Shown: positions 18,526 through 28,281, counted from the stretch's first letter. The stretch is DNA of 64,000 nt from Candidatus Nitronereus thalassa (GCF_032191465.1 NZ_JAQOUE010000002.1:1-64000); one strand, 5' to 3'. The notes: generated by a model from the letters alone, not told the origin. Program-made: numbers and translations.

Positions 18526-18570
18526 TAAGGGTTTTTAACAGTAGTGATCACCAAGCGGTTTTGTTATAAG
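18526..18570 (+). promoter_or_regulatory. CCAGGGTTTTT-type promoter for the transaldolase-like gene
   Basis: TTAAGGGTTTTTAAC, AG (18540-18541), 23 bp, TATAAG (18565-18570). The first bases differ from CCA but the GGGTTTTT core and spacing are exact. The predicted leader to the ATG at 18762 is about 185 nt. Confidence 0.65.
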
Positions 18571-18761
18571 GCAAAAAACGAAGGGGACCCAGACAAAGTA
18601 AGGGGGTAAGTAGCGTAGACTATTGAGACCCAAGTGGGGAGAGCTTAGCAACGAAATTTCCCCTAAATCAGTCTTTTGCGGATGGAGTATTCGGGAGTGA
18701 GTAGACCCATAATCGGTATCAGAATCAAGGCACCACCCTATGCCACATGTAAAGGAGTCGT

Positions 18762-20069
18762 ATGATGAAAAGCCAATTGATGCTGGATTCGTTTCGAGAC
18801 CAATTAATGGCCTTGGAACACACTACGGGATTTGCAGCAAAACCAAAAATCATCAGCGCTCCACTGTTAGGCGCACTCAAATCTGCCGGCACATCCCACG
18901 TGTATGCAGATACGGCTGACAGTGAAGAATTACGAAAAATTATTGAGATTGAACAAGACACGATTATTGAAGAAATTGATGGAAACACGGTCAATCAGCC
19001 ACTAGCAGCGAAGGTCATCCATCGATACCTTGAACAGGATGATTTGATTGAATGGGTTCGAGAGTTTCGTGGACAAAATCCTGCGAAGACCAACCATGAA
19101 ATGGTCGAATGGCTGTACGCGGTTGTGTGCGGCCGAATCGGCAACGATATGATTCGCGCGTTTGCAAGCAGTCGTTCATGGGAAGTCAGCCTGCAATTGC
19201 ACATGGGGCTGATGGCAAGTCCCGATAGGGCCCACTACATTGGGCGCATTCTGCGAACCGTGGTCCCCAGTGCGCTGGTCAAGGTCCCGTTTACCCCTCA
19301 TGCGCCCGTATGTTTCCTTGTGGCACGGGACCTCGAACAGAAAGGGGTTCCCGTAAACTTCACGTCGACATTTTCTGCGCGACAAGTTGTCGCTGCCGCA
19401 CTTCTAAGCAATGCGACCAGAACCAACGTTTTTATGGGCCGGTTGGATCAAGGGCTTCACGCGAAACTTCTGGGTGCCCACGTGACTCTTGAGGCACAAC
19501 GGCAACTCATCCGCCTCAGGAGCAAACACCAAACCCACACTCAGCTCATCGTCGCCAGCCTACGGGATTGGCACAGTGTTGTTCAGACGGCTGGGTGCGA
19601 TGTGTATACGATTCCATGTCAAGTCATTCGAGATTTCCTGCAACAGCAAGAGGTATCTCCCGCAGACATCAAGAGTCAGCTCGACACATCCTATGAGGAT
19701 CGACTGAAGATTCCGGAAACCATTGTCTCCAAACTTGGAGCCGATTACATCGCGCGCCTCTATACCATTGAACCGGAGTTCGTGGAATTCCTACTCGAAT
19801 ATCGAAAAACTACCGAGTATCAGAATCTCGAAGATGGTGACCAACTGGTCCGACGTTTTGAAGCAGCCGGGTTCAAAGATGTGTTCTATGCCCCCACAGA
19901 AAGCGAATGGTCGGAAATGCGGCGGGGGAAGATTCCCGATCTTGACGCCCCACTCACCCAGAAGCTGGCACTGGACACATTATATAGCCTGTTGGCTGAT
20001 GCGGATTTTGAAAAATGTCAGGAAGGAATGGATCGGGAAATGGAACAATACTTAAACAGGGAAGACTGA
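18762..20069 (+). CDS. Transaldolase family enzyme, long form
   Basis: 435 residues, AAAGGAG before ATG. Transaldolase signatures: early SGTSHVYADTAD, DGNTVNQPLAAKVIH, the Schiff-base lysine in SALVKVPFTPHA (Lys174), VPVNFTSTFSARQVVAAALL, GRLDQG and a late SLRDWHSVVQTAGCDVYTIP. Transaldolase moves a dihydroxyacetone group between sugar phosphates in the non-oxidative pentose phosphate pathway. The usual bacterial enzyme has about 220 or 315 residues; here about 100 extra C-terminal residues follow, rich in charged helices (EFLLEYRKTTEYQNL...). Substrate use could therefore differ. The gene has its own CCAGGGTTTTT-type promoter, shared with the transketolase at 52300. Confidence 0.82.
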   Translation: MMKSQLMLDSFRDQLMALEHTTGFAAKPKIISAPLLGALKSAGTSHVYADTADSEELRKIIEIEQDTIIEEIDGNTVNQPLAAKVIHRYLEQDDLIEWVREFRGQNPAKTNHEMVEWLYAVVCGRIGNDMIRAFASSRSWEVSLQLHMGLMASPDRAHYIGRILRTVVPSALVKVPFTPHAPVCFLVARDLEQKGVPVNFTSTFSARQVVAAALLSNATRTNVFMGRLDQGLHAKLLGAHVTLEAQRQLIRLRSKHQTHTQLIVASLRDWHSVVQTAGCDVYTIPCQVIRDFLQQQEVSPADIKSQLDTSYEDRLKIPETIVSKLGADYIARLYTIEPEFVEFLLEYRKTTEYQNLEDGDQLVRRFEAAGFKDVFYAPTESEWSEMRRGKIPDLDAPLTQKLALDTLYSLLADADFEKCQEGMDREMEQYLNRED

Positions 20070-20076
20070 AAGCCAA

Positions 20077-21801
20077 TCAACTGCTAGGCGAAAGAATGAT
20101 CTTGGAAAAATATTGTTGAAGTTGTGTGACCTCAATTGGTTGACTTTTGTATCCCACGTACCCATCAGGACGAATCACATAGACACAACACTGCTCTAGA
20201 TCCGCACCATTTCGAAGGTGAAGCGTTCCATCGCTATCCCGAATAATGGAACATTCAGGATGCAGGTTAGATTGATCGTTTGCTGTTTGCACAACGAGAA
20301 TACGGACGTTAGGGACAAAGGCCTTCCCTATGAGGTCATGAAGATTTTCCAACATGGGTTGGGATTCTCGAGGTAGTGTTCGACCAATGAAGATTAGCAT
20401 CGTATGGTGAGGGCTCCGTAGGAATTGAGATAACCGACAGACCTTCATGTCTGCCTGTCGGAAAGATACGTCCGGAGCACGTTCGCCAACATCGGGAGGA
20501 GCTGTTGCATTCAACGCTCCACGACCGGAAAAAATGCGCGTCTTCCATTTTTGTTTGACCGTAGTATTGATCTGTTGAGCACGGACAATCGGGCTCTGCG
20601 GATATTGAGTGTCGAGTTCCGCAAGGGCATGAACCATTCTTTGTTGGAAGACTTGAGATTGACTTACGAGCGTCACTAGATGATTTCGGACCCACCGCGA
20701 AACAGGATGTCGCAAGGTAATCAATTTCGTTCCCCAATGGGTCCCCGACAAGAGTGAGGCAGCCACAGGTCGCCGTTCCTGCTCATACGTGTCAAGCAGC
20801 GACTCACGTGAATATCCCCCACTCACCAATGCCAGTTTCCATCCGAGGTTAAACGCATCTTGTATGCCAGTATTCATCCCCTGGCCACCGACAGGGCTGT
20901 GAACATGCGCGGCATCCCCAGCGAGGAGCACATGCCCTTTGCGGTAAGACCTGACAAGACGTCGAGCGATGCGGAACTGTGAATGCCAGCAGAGTTGACT
21001 GAGAACATTGCGACTTCCAGATTCCCTCCCCACACGTTGCCTCCAATAGTCTTGAAAGTCTTGGATAGTAATATCCGCATCAACCTTTCGCAAAGACTGA
21101 TGAGTTTCATCTACGACTAATCGATAGCAATCCTCCCAAGGCAAAGGAATAGCCAGCAGTACACCGTTGGGCGATAAAAAGACATGGGCTTCATCTGAAG
21201 GAAGGTCTCCGTTTACCGTGAGATCTCCAAGGAGAAAAGACTCATCATAGCGTTCTCCTTCAAACGGGATCTCCAGACATGTCCTGACCGCGCTACGCGC
21301 ACCACCGCATCCAACTACCCACGAGACTGCCTGAGGATCTCGTCGCTGATTCGACCTTGGATCTTGAATAATGGCCATGATGTTTTCCCGAAGGAATTCC
21401 AGGGTCTCCAACTGGTTCGGTCGTTCGACCCTCTCGCCCAGTAAGGTGAGTCGCTCAATAAGAAATTGTTCCGTTTCATTTTGGGGCAACACCAAAGCAA
21501 ACGGATAGGGCGTGTCTAAGTGTTGAAAATCGAAACGAGCGATGCATTGGCCATCTGCATACAAGTTGAGTGCGTGAATTCTACGTCCACGCCGGCATAG
21601 GTCGTCGGTGAGTTCAAGCTGCTCGAAGCATTCTAACGTTCGCGCATGGATGGCAAGCGCTTTAGAATGTTGAGAAGGCTGTTCCTGCTGATCGATGATC
21701 CGGAACGGGACGCCTCGTCTAGCGAGATCGCAAGCTAAGGTCAGTCCGGTTGGGCCAGCCCCCACAATCAACACTTCGGCAGAATTCCCCGTTGGTGTCA
21801 T
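20077..21801 (-). CDS. FAD-dependent aromatic-ring monooxygenase (PheA/TfdB-like)
   Basis: 574 residues. The FAD Rossmann motif VLIVGAGPTGLTLACDLARRG lies at the start, a DG-like motif around VGCGGARSAVRTCLEIPF, and the GD motif HVLLAGDAAHVHSPVGGQGMN for the FAD ribityl chain. The C-terminal 150 residues hold a thioredoxin-like domain (MLIFIGRTLPRESQPMLENL), as in phenol hydroxylase and TfdB relatives. These enzymes hydroxylate aromatic rings with NAD(P)H and oxygen; the substrate is unknown. It converges on the transaldolase gene with a 7-bp gap. GAGGCGG precedes the ATG. Confidence 0.85.
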   Translation of the reverse strand: MTPTGNSAEVLIVGAGPTGLTLACDLARRGVPFRIIDQQEQPSQHSKALAIHARTLECFEQLELTDDLCRRGRRIHALNLYADGQCIARFDFQHLDTPYPFALVLPQNETEQFLIERLTLLGERVERPNQLETLEFLRENIMAIIQDPRSNQRRDPQAVSWVVGCGGARSAVRTCLEIPFEGERYDESFLLGDLTVNGDLPSDEAHVFLSPNGVLLAIPLPWEDCYRLVVDETHQSLRKVDADITIQDFQDYWRQRVGRESGSRNVLSQLCWHSQFRIARRLVRSYRKGHVLLAGDAAHVHSPVGGQGMNTGIQDAFNLGWKLALVSGGYSRESLLDTYEQERRPVAASLLSGTHWGTKLITLRHPVSRWVRNHLVTLVSQSQVFQQRMVHALAELDTQYPQSPIVRAQQINTTVKQKWKTRIFSGRGALNATAPPDVGERAPDVSFRQADMKVCRLSQFLRSPHHTMLIFIGRTLPRESQPMLENLHDLIGKAFVPNVRILVVQTANDQSNLHPECSIIRDSDGTLHLRNGADLEQCCVYVIRPDGYVGYKSQPIEVTQLQQYFSKIILSPSS

Positions 21802-21908
21802 GTCGATCCGCCTCTATGATTGTACCGACCATGGAGTCTGACCCTTATAGCTTGCCGTTATACCTCACATGTTTCGATCATGTAGCGTGATCGTCAGCAG
21901 GTGCCAGA

Positions 21909-22544
21909 TTATGCCTCGACAAGGGATGACACGTTGGATTTCATCCGCTGTTCAACCGTATCCCAATCGATATTTGAGAAAAAGGCATCGATGTATTTCG
22001 GACGGTCTGCAAGAGCATAATCCCATATATAGGCATGCTCCCAGACATCAAGCACCAAGACCGGAATAAATCCCGAGACATTTCCGGTTTCATGGAGGGT
22101 AATCCAATGATTGGACAGCATCCCATTGGCCGGATTTTGGTAACAGACGGCCCATCCCACCCCACGCATCTTTGCAACTCCGGTAAAGTGGGTTTTCCAT
22201 AATTGATAACTTCCAAAGCTAGCCGTGGCCGCTTCAAGAAAAACGGAAGACGGTGCGGGATCCCCGGTTTCATAGCGAGTCAAATTTCCAAAGTAATATT
22301 CATGGAGAATCATGCCGTTATATTCAAATCCGAGACGTCGGGTCAGTTCGGAATAGGCAGGCATTTCCTCTTGATCAATGGTTCCATCCTGAAGAAATGT
22401 AGCAAGCTGGTCGTTGAGCTTATTTGTCGCCTTGACGTATCCTTCATAGAGGGAGAAATGCTTTTCCAATGATTCATCGGAAATGCCATTCAGACCACTG
22501 AGATTGTACTCTTTGGCTTTGTAAGGATCAGCTGACAACATCAT
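21909..22544 (-). CDS. Fe/Mn-type superoxide dismutase
   Basis: The longest frame starts at 22634, but GGGAGG lies just before the tandem ATG at 22544, giving 211 residues, the normal family length. The metal ligands are visible: His in LEKHFSLYEGY, His in MILHEYYFGNL, and Asp and His in VLDVWEHAYIWDY. The SxGSYQLWKTHF segment is the conserved region between them. The enzyme converts superoxide to oxygen and hydrogen peroxide. No signal peptide with this start, so cytosolic. The metal, Fe or Mn, cannot be told by eye. It sits upstream of the FAD monooxygenase on the same strand. Confidence 0.9.
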   Translation of the reverse strand: MMLSADPYKAKEYNLSGLNGISDESLEKHFSLYEGYVKATNKLNDQLATFLQDGTIDQEEMPAYSELTRRLGFEYNGMILHEYYFGNLTRYETGDPAPSSVFLEAATASFGSYQLWKTHFTGVAKMRGVGWAVCYQNPANGMLSNHWITLHETGNVSGFIPVLVLDVWEHAYIWDYALADRPKYIDAFFSNIDWDTVEQRMKSNVSSLVEA

Positions 22545-22875
22545 ATAACCTCCCATTGTTTGAGTGTAGGTGAATGTGGAAAGCTGGCCACGGTCCTTTC
22601 CTAGATTAGGCTGTGAATCAGTAACATCCACCATGCAGTCTCATTCTAGATGATCGATACGTCTAAACAACTGGAAACATCCCTAGGGAGGGGATCTGAC
22701 TAGCTCCTTCGCCTCAATGGCTTTCATCGTTCGGCGAGGAATTACTATTGAAAATCTCGCAGCCTGGAGACCGATTCCAATTTTTTGGTATTATTCATCC
22801 GAGATTCTACCTATTTGAACGGTTGGAGGGATGCAACGTTGATTCTCTTCGATGCCGATGAAAGGAGTAGCCCGC

Positions 22876-23520
22876 ATGCCCCCCCCTCGCATCGTACTAG
22901 CAGACGATCATGTTCTCGTTGCTGAAGGCATTCAGCAATTACTGGCATCCGAGTTTGACCTTGTGGGGTTAGTGGGAGATGGACGGGCTCTCTTGGATAT
23001 GATTCAGGAACTTCAACCAGACATTGCCTTAGTCGACATTTCGCTTCCGCTGCTCAATGGATTCGACGCGGTACGCCAAGTCAAGAAAATTTCACCAAAC
23101 ATCAAGATTGTTTTCTTGACCATGCATGATGACAAAACATTCGTTGAAGAAGCGTTCCGAGTCGGAGCCTGTGGATATATTCTCAAAGAATCTGCTATTT
23201 CAGAACTCGTGTTTGCACTACACGAAATCACCGCTGGACGTAACTATGTGACCCCATCTTTGGCACAGGAGCCGGCGACCCAAGCAGGCAAGGCCTCTTC
23301 CCCACAGCATGGTCTATCACCAGACTCCCTGACCCAACGTCAGCGGGAGATTCTCCAGCTTGTAGCGGAAGGACGGTCGAACAAGGAAATTTCCCAAATC
23401 CTGAGCATTGCTCTCAAAACCGTAGAATTTCATAAAACTCGTCTCATGCGATGCCTCCATGTGCAGACAACGGCCGAATTGACCAAATATGCCATCGCCC
23501 ATGGTCTGGTGACTCTGTAG
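22876..23520 (+). CDS. NarL/FixJ-type response regulator
   Basis: The frame opens at 22852, but AAAGGAG (22861-22867) points to ATG 22876. The product is 214 residues. Receiver domain 5-120 with acidic pair AD-D, phospho-acceptor Asp54 (ALVDISLP), Thr in VFLTMHD and Lys in YILKES. Linker with PATQAGKASS. C-terminal LuxR-type helix-turn-helix (LTQRQREILQLVAEGRSNKEISQILSIALKTVEFHKT). It closely resembles the regulator at 27622-28281 and the dead one at 9354-9768, so the three share ancestry. The hybrid kinase at 24513 could phosphorylate it. Confidence 0.9.
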   Translation: MPPPRIVLADDHVLVAEGIQQLLASEFDLVGLVGDGRALLDMIQELQPDIALVDISLPLLNGFDAVRQVKKISPNIKIVFLTMHDDKTFVEEAFRVGACGYILKESAISELVFALHEITAGRNYVTPSLAQEPATQAGKASSPQHGLSPDSLTQRQREILQLVAEGRSNKEISQILSIALKTVEFHKTRLMRCLHVQTTAELTKYAIAHGLVTL

Positions 23521-23551
23521 AATCCTAACCTTTTCTATATTGTTTCCTTTC

Positions 23552-23917
23552 TTACTTAATTTCCCCACGAATAGCACCACGCAAAGCCCTCAAAGACATG
23601 GGTTTCTCAAAGGTACGTATTGCCCCCAACACTTCAGCTATTTTGAGCGGGTTGGCTTTTCGTTGAGGTAATTCCGCAGACATGGCAAAAATTTTCGAAT
23701 TAGGAAATTCACTGCGTAGTTCCGTGATCAATTCAAGCCCGCCTTTTTCTGGCATAAAAATATCGGTAATCACGAGGTCAGCGGGATTTTGACGATAGGC
23801 CACAAGTGCCTCCTGCCCGTTTGCGGCTTCCTCAACTTCGTGTCCTTCCTGTTGTAAATCCTTTCGCAAGACCTCTCGGACGTCAGGGTCATCATCGACA
23901 AGGAGAATTAACGCCAT
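23552..23917 (-). CDS. Single-domain CheY-like response regulator
   Basis: 121 residues, receiver only. Acidic residues LLVDDDPD, phospho-acceptor Asp52 (LVITDIFMP), Ser in AMSAE replacing the usual Thr/Ser position, and Lys in FEKPMS. No output domain, so it signals by protein contact or relays phosphate. It lies opposite in direction and adjacent to the NarL-type regulator and before the hybrid kinase, consistent with one signalling cluster. A possible 65-residue frame (23908-24105) overlaps its start and is not believed. Confidence 0.85.
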   Translation of the reverse strand: MALILLVDDDPDVREVLRKDLQQEGHEVEEAANGQEALVAYRQNPADLVITDIFMPEKGGLELITELRSEFPNSKIFAMSAELPQRKANPLKIAEVLGAIRTFEKPMSLRALRGAIRGEIK

Positions 23918-24512
23918 GAGTCAGCTGCTCCCGGACAAAAAAACGGAAAAACATGCGGCTCATCTAAATCTCGTGTAAAAGTGCCGAACATCGCTGAACC
24001 TACTTTGGTGAAATGAGACAGCGTGGTTCTCGTGTATAGATGAGCATTCGGACTTTCAATTAACGCATCGAATGTATTCACAAATTGTTGGCTGAGAGTT
24101 CTCAACAGAACAACCGATCCTGACTCGGAGGAAATCTAATGATCGCTCTAACCAATACATCGGCAACCAAATCCCTCACAATCAAAAAAAAGTGTTCCCA
24201 AGCACCCACGCGGGACTCCCATACTTTCCTCATACTGCCCTAGTCTCTTCAAAACAGTAATTTTCTTATAACGGCTTGGGGCTGCAAACCAAGCCGACCC
24301 TTCCGGACAACTGTATGCATTCAACTATACAGGGATTTTTTGCCATCCAAACTGGTCATAACCCTTGAGTCTAACTTTTATAGAACTAACCCACCGACAC
24401 CTTGGAGCATACCCATTGTGTTGGTTAACACTTCTCATTTAGAATTCTAGATCCATGTGTTCCCAAAAATCATTTAACGTTTCGGTGACAGACTTCACTA
24501 ACACTGGATTCT
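23918..24512. other. 600-bp gap upstream of the hybrid kinase
   Basis: No believable gene. A 7-bp stem CGGCTTG/CAAGCCG lies at about 24273-24297. A partial CAGGGATTTTTTG at about 24327 resembles the CCAGGGTTTTT box, but the expected AG and -10 spacing are absent. Confidence 0.4.
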
Positions 24513-27335
24513 ATGGAACTTAAGAACCAACAGAATCAAACCCGTGTAACTTCTAAGAGCACACCGCCTACAGTTTCATCTCAATCTCGCTTATCTGGTC
24601 TTTTTCAACAGCCGGTTGTGCTCTTCACCCTCTGCACCATCATGACCCTGGTGATTGCCTCTATTGATTGGTTGACTGAACTCGGCATCTCCATTGGGTT
24701 GTTTTACGCCGTTGTCGTATTTATAGCGGGCCGATTGCCGGATCCTCGAGCGCCACTGATTGCCGCAGGAGTAGGTACGACTTTGGTACTCGTTGGGCTA
24801 TTCCTTTCGCCTTTTGCCGGAGAATGGTGGAAGGCTGTGGTTAATCGCGGATTTAGTATTTTAACGATTTGGATCACAGCCAAGTGGATTGGCCAACAAG
24901 CCCATGAGAAGCAAACTTTAGAATCCATCGTAGATGGAAGTCCAATCGGAAAACTCGTAGTCGATCAACAAGGAAACATCGCCCTGGTGAATACGCAAAT
25001 TGAAGAACTGCTCGGATATAGTCGGGATGAATTGATTGGGCGACCAGTTGAAACGGTTCTGCCTGAGCCAATGAGAGCGTTATTTTCTTTTGACAAAAAA
25101 GAACGCGCTGATTCACTTCGCACCAAACCATTGGGGACCGGACGAAATGTCTACGCCTGGAATAAACATGGCGAGGAAGTACCAATCGACATCAGAATGA
25201 CGCCCATTAACACCCCGAGTGGGAAAATGGTCCTTGCCTCCATTGTTGATATGTCTGAAAGGATAAAGCTCGAGACAATCTTGGCCGCACGCGTTCGCCA
25301 AGAGGCAGCAATCGCTGATTTCGGTCAGCGAGCCCTCATAGAGCGTAATATTGATGCCCTTATGAAGGGCCTGGTAACGCTCATTACTGAGACGCTTCAG
25401 GTGGAGTATTGTATGATTCTTGAATTGCAACCAAACAAGCAAACATTTTTTCTGCGAGCAGGAATGGGCTGGAATGAAGGTCTGGTTGGTCATGCCAGAG
25501 TGGCGGTGGATGCACGGACTCAAGCTGGATTTACATTAGCGAGTACAGGTCCAGTGATAGTCAATGATTTACGCACCGACAGCCGCTTTGACGGTCCAAC
25601 TTTATTGCACGATCACGGGGTAAAGAGTGGGATTAGCTGCATCATTCCAGGAATGAGGGAACGCCCGTTTGGGGTCCTCGGGGTACATTCGACGCGATCG
25701 CTCGTGTTCTCTGACGATGAGGTCAATTTTTTACAAACCATAAGCACTATTCTCGCAAATGCAATTCAACGAAATCAGGCAGAACAAACGATCCAAGCAA
25801 GTCGCAAAAAATACGAAAGTTTGATTGAGCATCTTCCCGACGTGGTGTACTCGGCCTTATCGGATCAGACAGCCACTACGACATTCATCTCTCAGAGAGT
25901 AAAAGAATGGACAGGCCTCGACCCATCAGCGTTCTATGACAATCCTGAAAACTGGTCGAGTACGATCCACCCTGATGATCGCGAACGGACCTTGCAGACT
26001 TTTCGGTCGGCCATTGCGAATCGGGCAGAGTTTATATGTGAATATCGAATCCTGCATGAGGATTCTAAGCGCATTCGCCATGTGAAAGACCATGGGATGC
26101 CAATCATCAATGAGAAGAACGAACTCATTCGTTACGACGGCATCATGCGAGATATTACCGAGCAAAAAGAAGTCGAACAGGAATTGAAGCGGCTTACAAC
26201 CAACCTCGAAGCGGACGTGGAAGAGCGAACACTGGAGGTGCGCCGATCCCACGAGAACCTACGAAGACTGGCGGCAGAATTGACGGTGACCGAACATCGT
26301 GAACGCCGCCGTCTTGCCACAGAACTGCACGACTATCTGGCCCAATTACTAGTCGTGTCCCGCATAAAGCTTGGACAGGCGACGACCTTGAAACCAAGCC
26401 CGGAAGTCGTGGAATTGCTTAAGAGTTCGGACCAGATGCTTGATGAATCGTTAATGTATACGCGGTCGCTCATCGCCGAGCTCAGTCCTCAAGTGCTGTA
26501 TCAATTCGGACTGCCAAAAGCAGTGAGATGGCTAGGCGAACAAATGAAAAAATATGGCCTCACGGTTGAAATTCATGACACGGTGGAGTCTGTAGATTTT
26601 GACGATGATGTCGCCATTCTTTTGTATCAAACTGTGCGGGAATTGTTAATAAACGTGGCGAAGCATGCTGAGATCAAACATGCTACTGTGTCACTATCGA
26701 AAGGCCCCGGAGACCACCTAAACATCACCGTAGAGGATCACGGCAAGGGGTTTAAACTGAACACCATAGACAATTTGAAGAAATTCGGATTACTTAGCAT
26801 TCGGGAACGGCTCGAGGCACTCCAGGGGTGTTTCGATCTTGACTCGCAACCGGGAAAAGGGACACGCGCCACTCTCATCGTGCCCTTGCACAAAAACCAA
26901 TCAAAACCACTCATCCCTTCAGACATCAGAACTCCGGTCCAGAAGAATCACCTTCCTTCATCAGAAATCGTGAGAATTCTGTTGGTTGATGATATGGCCA
27001 TGGTCCGAGAAGGTCTACGGAGTCTTCTACAGAATTATACCAACCTAAAAGTGGTGGCCGAAGCAGAAAATGGGCAAGAAGCCATTGAATTGGCTCGCGC
27101 CGTTCAACTTGATGTAATCGTCATGGACATTAATATGCCCAAGGTCAATGGCATCGATGCGACGCGGCACATTCTCAACGAAGCTCCTCACCTCAAAGTA
27201 ATTGGGCTATCCATCAATGAAGATAAAGAGCAACGCGACCTCATGTTACAGGCAGGAGCCATGGAGCATCTAAAAAAAGACTGTCCTGCGGAAGAACTCT
27301 ATCAGGCGATATGTCAAGCCTGCCAAAAAAAATAA
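24513..27335 (+). CDS. Hybrid sensor histidine kinase with membrane segments, PAS, GAF and C-terminal receiver
   Basis: 940 residues. Order: three or four membrane helices (about 30-130), PAS (about 135-250, PIGKLVVDQQGNIALVN), GAF (about 255-420), PAS/PAC (about 430-555, with ENWSSTIHPDDRERTLQTF and EYRILHEDSKRIRHVKD), coiled coil, HisKA_3 dimerisation domain with the phospho-His in LATELHDYLAQLL (His606), HATPase (VRELLINVAKHAEI, HGKGF, FGLLSIRERLEAL) and a receiver (about 820-940) with Asp872 in VIVMDINMP. HisKA_3 kinases normally partner NarL-type regulators, two of which flank it. The attached receiver has no DNA-binding domain. The signal is unknown. Confidence 0.9.
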   Translation: MELKNQQNQTRVTSKSTPPTVSSQSRLSGLFQQPVVLFTLCTIMTLVIASIDWLTELGISIGLFYAVVVFIAGRLPDPRAPLIAAGVGTTLVLVGLFLSPFAGEWWKAVVNRGFSILTIWITAKWIGQQAHEKQTLESIVDGSPIGKLVVDQQGNIALVNTQIEELLGYSRDELIGRPVETVLPEPMRALFSFDKKERADSLRTKPLGTGRNVYAWNKHGEEVPIDIRMTPINTPSGKMVLASIVDMSERIKLETILAARVRQEAAIADFGQRALIERNIDALMKGLVTLITETLQVEYCMILELQPNKQTFFLRAGMGWNEGLVGHARVAVDARTQAGFTLASTGPVIVNDLRTDSRFDGPTLLHDHGVKSGISCIIPGMRERPFGVLGVHSTRSLVFSDDEVNFLQTISTILANAIQRNQAEQTIQASRKKYESLIEHLPDVVYSALSDQTATTTFISQRVKEWTGLDPSAFYDNPENWSSTIHPDDRERTLQTFRSAIANRAEFICEYRILHEDSKRIRHVKDHGMPIINEKNELIRYDGIMRDITEQKEVEQELKRLTTNLEADVEERTLEVRRSHENLRRLAAELTVTEHRERRRLATELHDYLAQLLVVSRIKLGQATTLKPSPEVVELLKSSDQMLDESLMYTRSLIAELSPQVLYQFGLPKAVRWLGEQMKKYGLTVEIHDTVESVDFDDDVAILLYQTVRELLINVAKHAEIKHATVSLSKGPGDHLNITVEDHGKGFKLNTIDNLKKFGLLSIRERLEALQGCFDLDSQPGKGTRATLIVPLHKNQSKPLIPSDIRTPVQKNHLPSSEIVRILLVDDMAMVREGLRSLLQNYTNLKVVAEAENGQEAIELARAVQLDVIVMDINMPKVNGIDATRHILNEAPHLKVIGLSINEDKEQRDLMLQAGAMEHLKKDCPAEELYQAICQACQKK

Positions 27336-27621
27336 AGGTAGAAATAAGACCACTGAAGCACGGTGGGGTAATGAAAGAAAAGAATGCACCAATCGGTGTA
27401 TCCGCTCTCACAAAGGCATTGAATATACGTAATCAGAAACTTTGCACTTATCGAATCCGATGATAATGCCTCGGTCGAGGACAAAGCCTATGCGGTGCTG
27501 TTTAAACCGGACAGAGTTTGGATCCGTCACTCACCGAAGTATGCTCGAGACGCGGCTAGTGCATGAGCCACATGATGTTGATGCGTGGCAACCGGAAGTC
27601 GGAAAAATTCACTCGTGAATA
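27336..27621. other. 286-bp gap with a possible gene remnant
   Basis: One frame without a start codon (about 27430-27567) reads ALIESDDNASVEDKAYAV and continues FKPDRVWIRHSPKYARDAASA before a stop. The composition looks protein-like, but nothing supports expression and no family is recognised. Confidence 0.25.
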
Positions 27622-28281
27622 CTAAGAATTCAAAGAGGTGATTCCATGAGTGACGGCATACTTCGTGAGCTCGGCCGCTGTCTTCACACCTAAGGCCTGC
27701 ATGATATTGCTTTTATGAAAGGCCACAGTACTAGCCGAAATCTTTAGGGTGGACCCAATTTCCTTTGCCGTGTACCCCTCAGCAATGAGTCCAAGAACCC
27801 TCCTCTGTTTTTGAGTCAATCGGCCGCTGAGTTCCTCAAGTGGTATGCCTTCGGTTTTCGCAAGAATGGTTTCTCTGACTTCTTCGGAAATCTGTGGAGA
27901 CATATAGTAACGGCTCCTCGACACTTCTTGTATGGCGCGAACAAGTTCACTTCCCACGGATTGTTTCAGCACATAACCCATCGCACCCAACTGAAAGGCT
28001 TCTGTAATAATCGTTGGGTCTTCGTGCATCGTGACGAAAACAATTTTGACCAATGGCTGTTGAGCCTTCAATTCACGAGCGAATGCAAATCCGTCTCCAT
28101 CAGGCATTTGCTTATCTAGCAACACAATATCCGGTTGCAGTTCCTGAGCTTTCCGTAGGAAGTCCCGTCCATTTGTGGACGTACCCACAACATCACATTC
28201 TGCGTCAAGAAGCTGTTGTAGTCCTTGTAATACCAGGACATGATCATCGACGATGAGTACCCGCGTATATTTCGTGGTCAT
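27622..28281 (-). CDS. NarL/FixJ-type response regulator
   Basis: 219 residues. Receiver (about 5-120) with VLIVDDH, phospho-acceptor Asp56 (IVLLDKQMP), Thr in VFVTMHED and Lys in YVLKQS; LuxR-type helix-turn-helix at the C-terminus (LTQKQRRVLGLIAEGYTAKEIGSTLKISASTVAFHKS). The C-terminal AAELTKYAVTHGITSL matches the same region of the regulator at 22876-23520, and MHEDPTIITEAFQLGAMGYVLKQS matches the dead regulator at 9354-9768. No clear ribosome site. It is convergent with the hybrid kinase gene. Confidence 0.9.
   Translation of the reverse strand: MTTKYTRVLIVDDHVLVLQGLQQLLDAECDVVGTSTNGRDFLRKAQELQPDIVLLDKQMPDGDGFAFARELKAQQPLVKIVFVTMHEDPTIITEAFQLGAMGYVLKQSVGSELVRAIQEVSRSRYYMSPQISEEVRETILAKTEGIPLEELSGRLTQKQRRVLGLIAEGYTAKEIGSTLKISASTVAFHKSNIMQALGVKTAAELTKYAVTHGITSLNS

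Noticed and set aside
23908-24105. 65-residue minus-strand ORF overlapping the CheY-like start
   Set aside because: No ribosome site or recognisable domain; it overlaps the start of a clear gene.
24327-24372. CAGGGATTTTTTG as a further box copy before the hybrid kinase
   Set aside because: The AG is missing and no TAnnnT lies at 22-24 bp.
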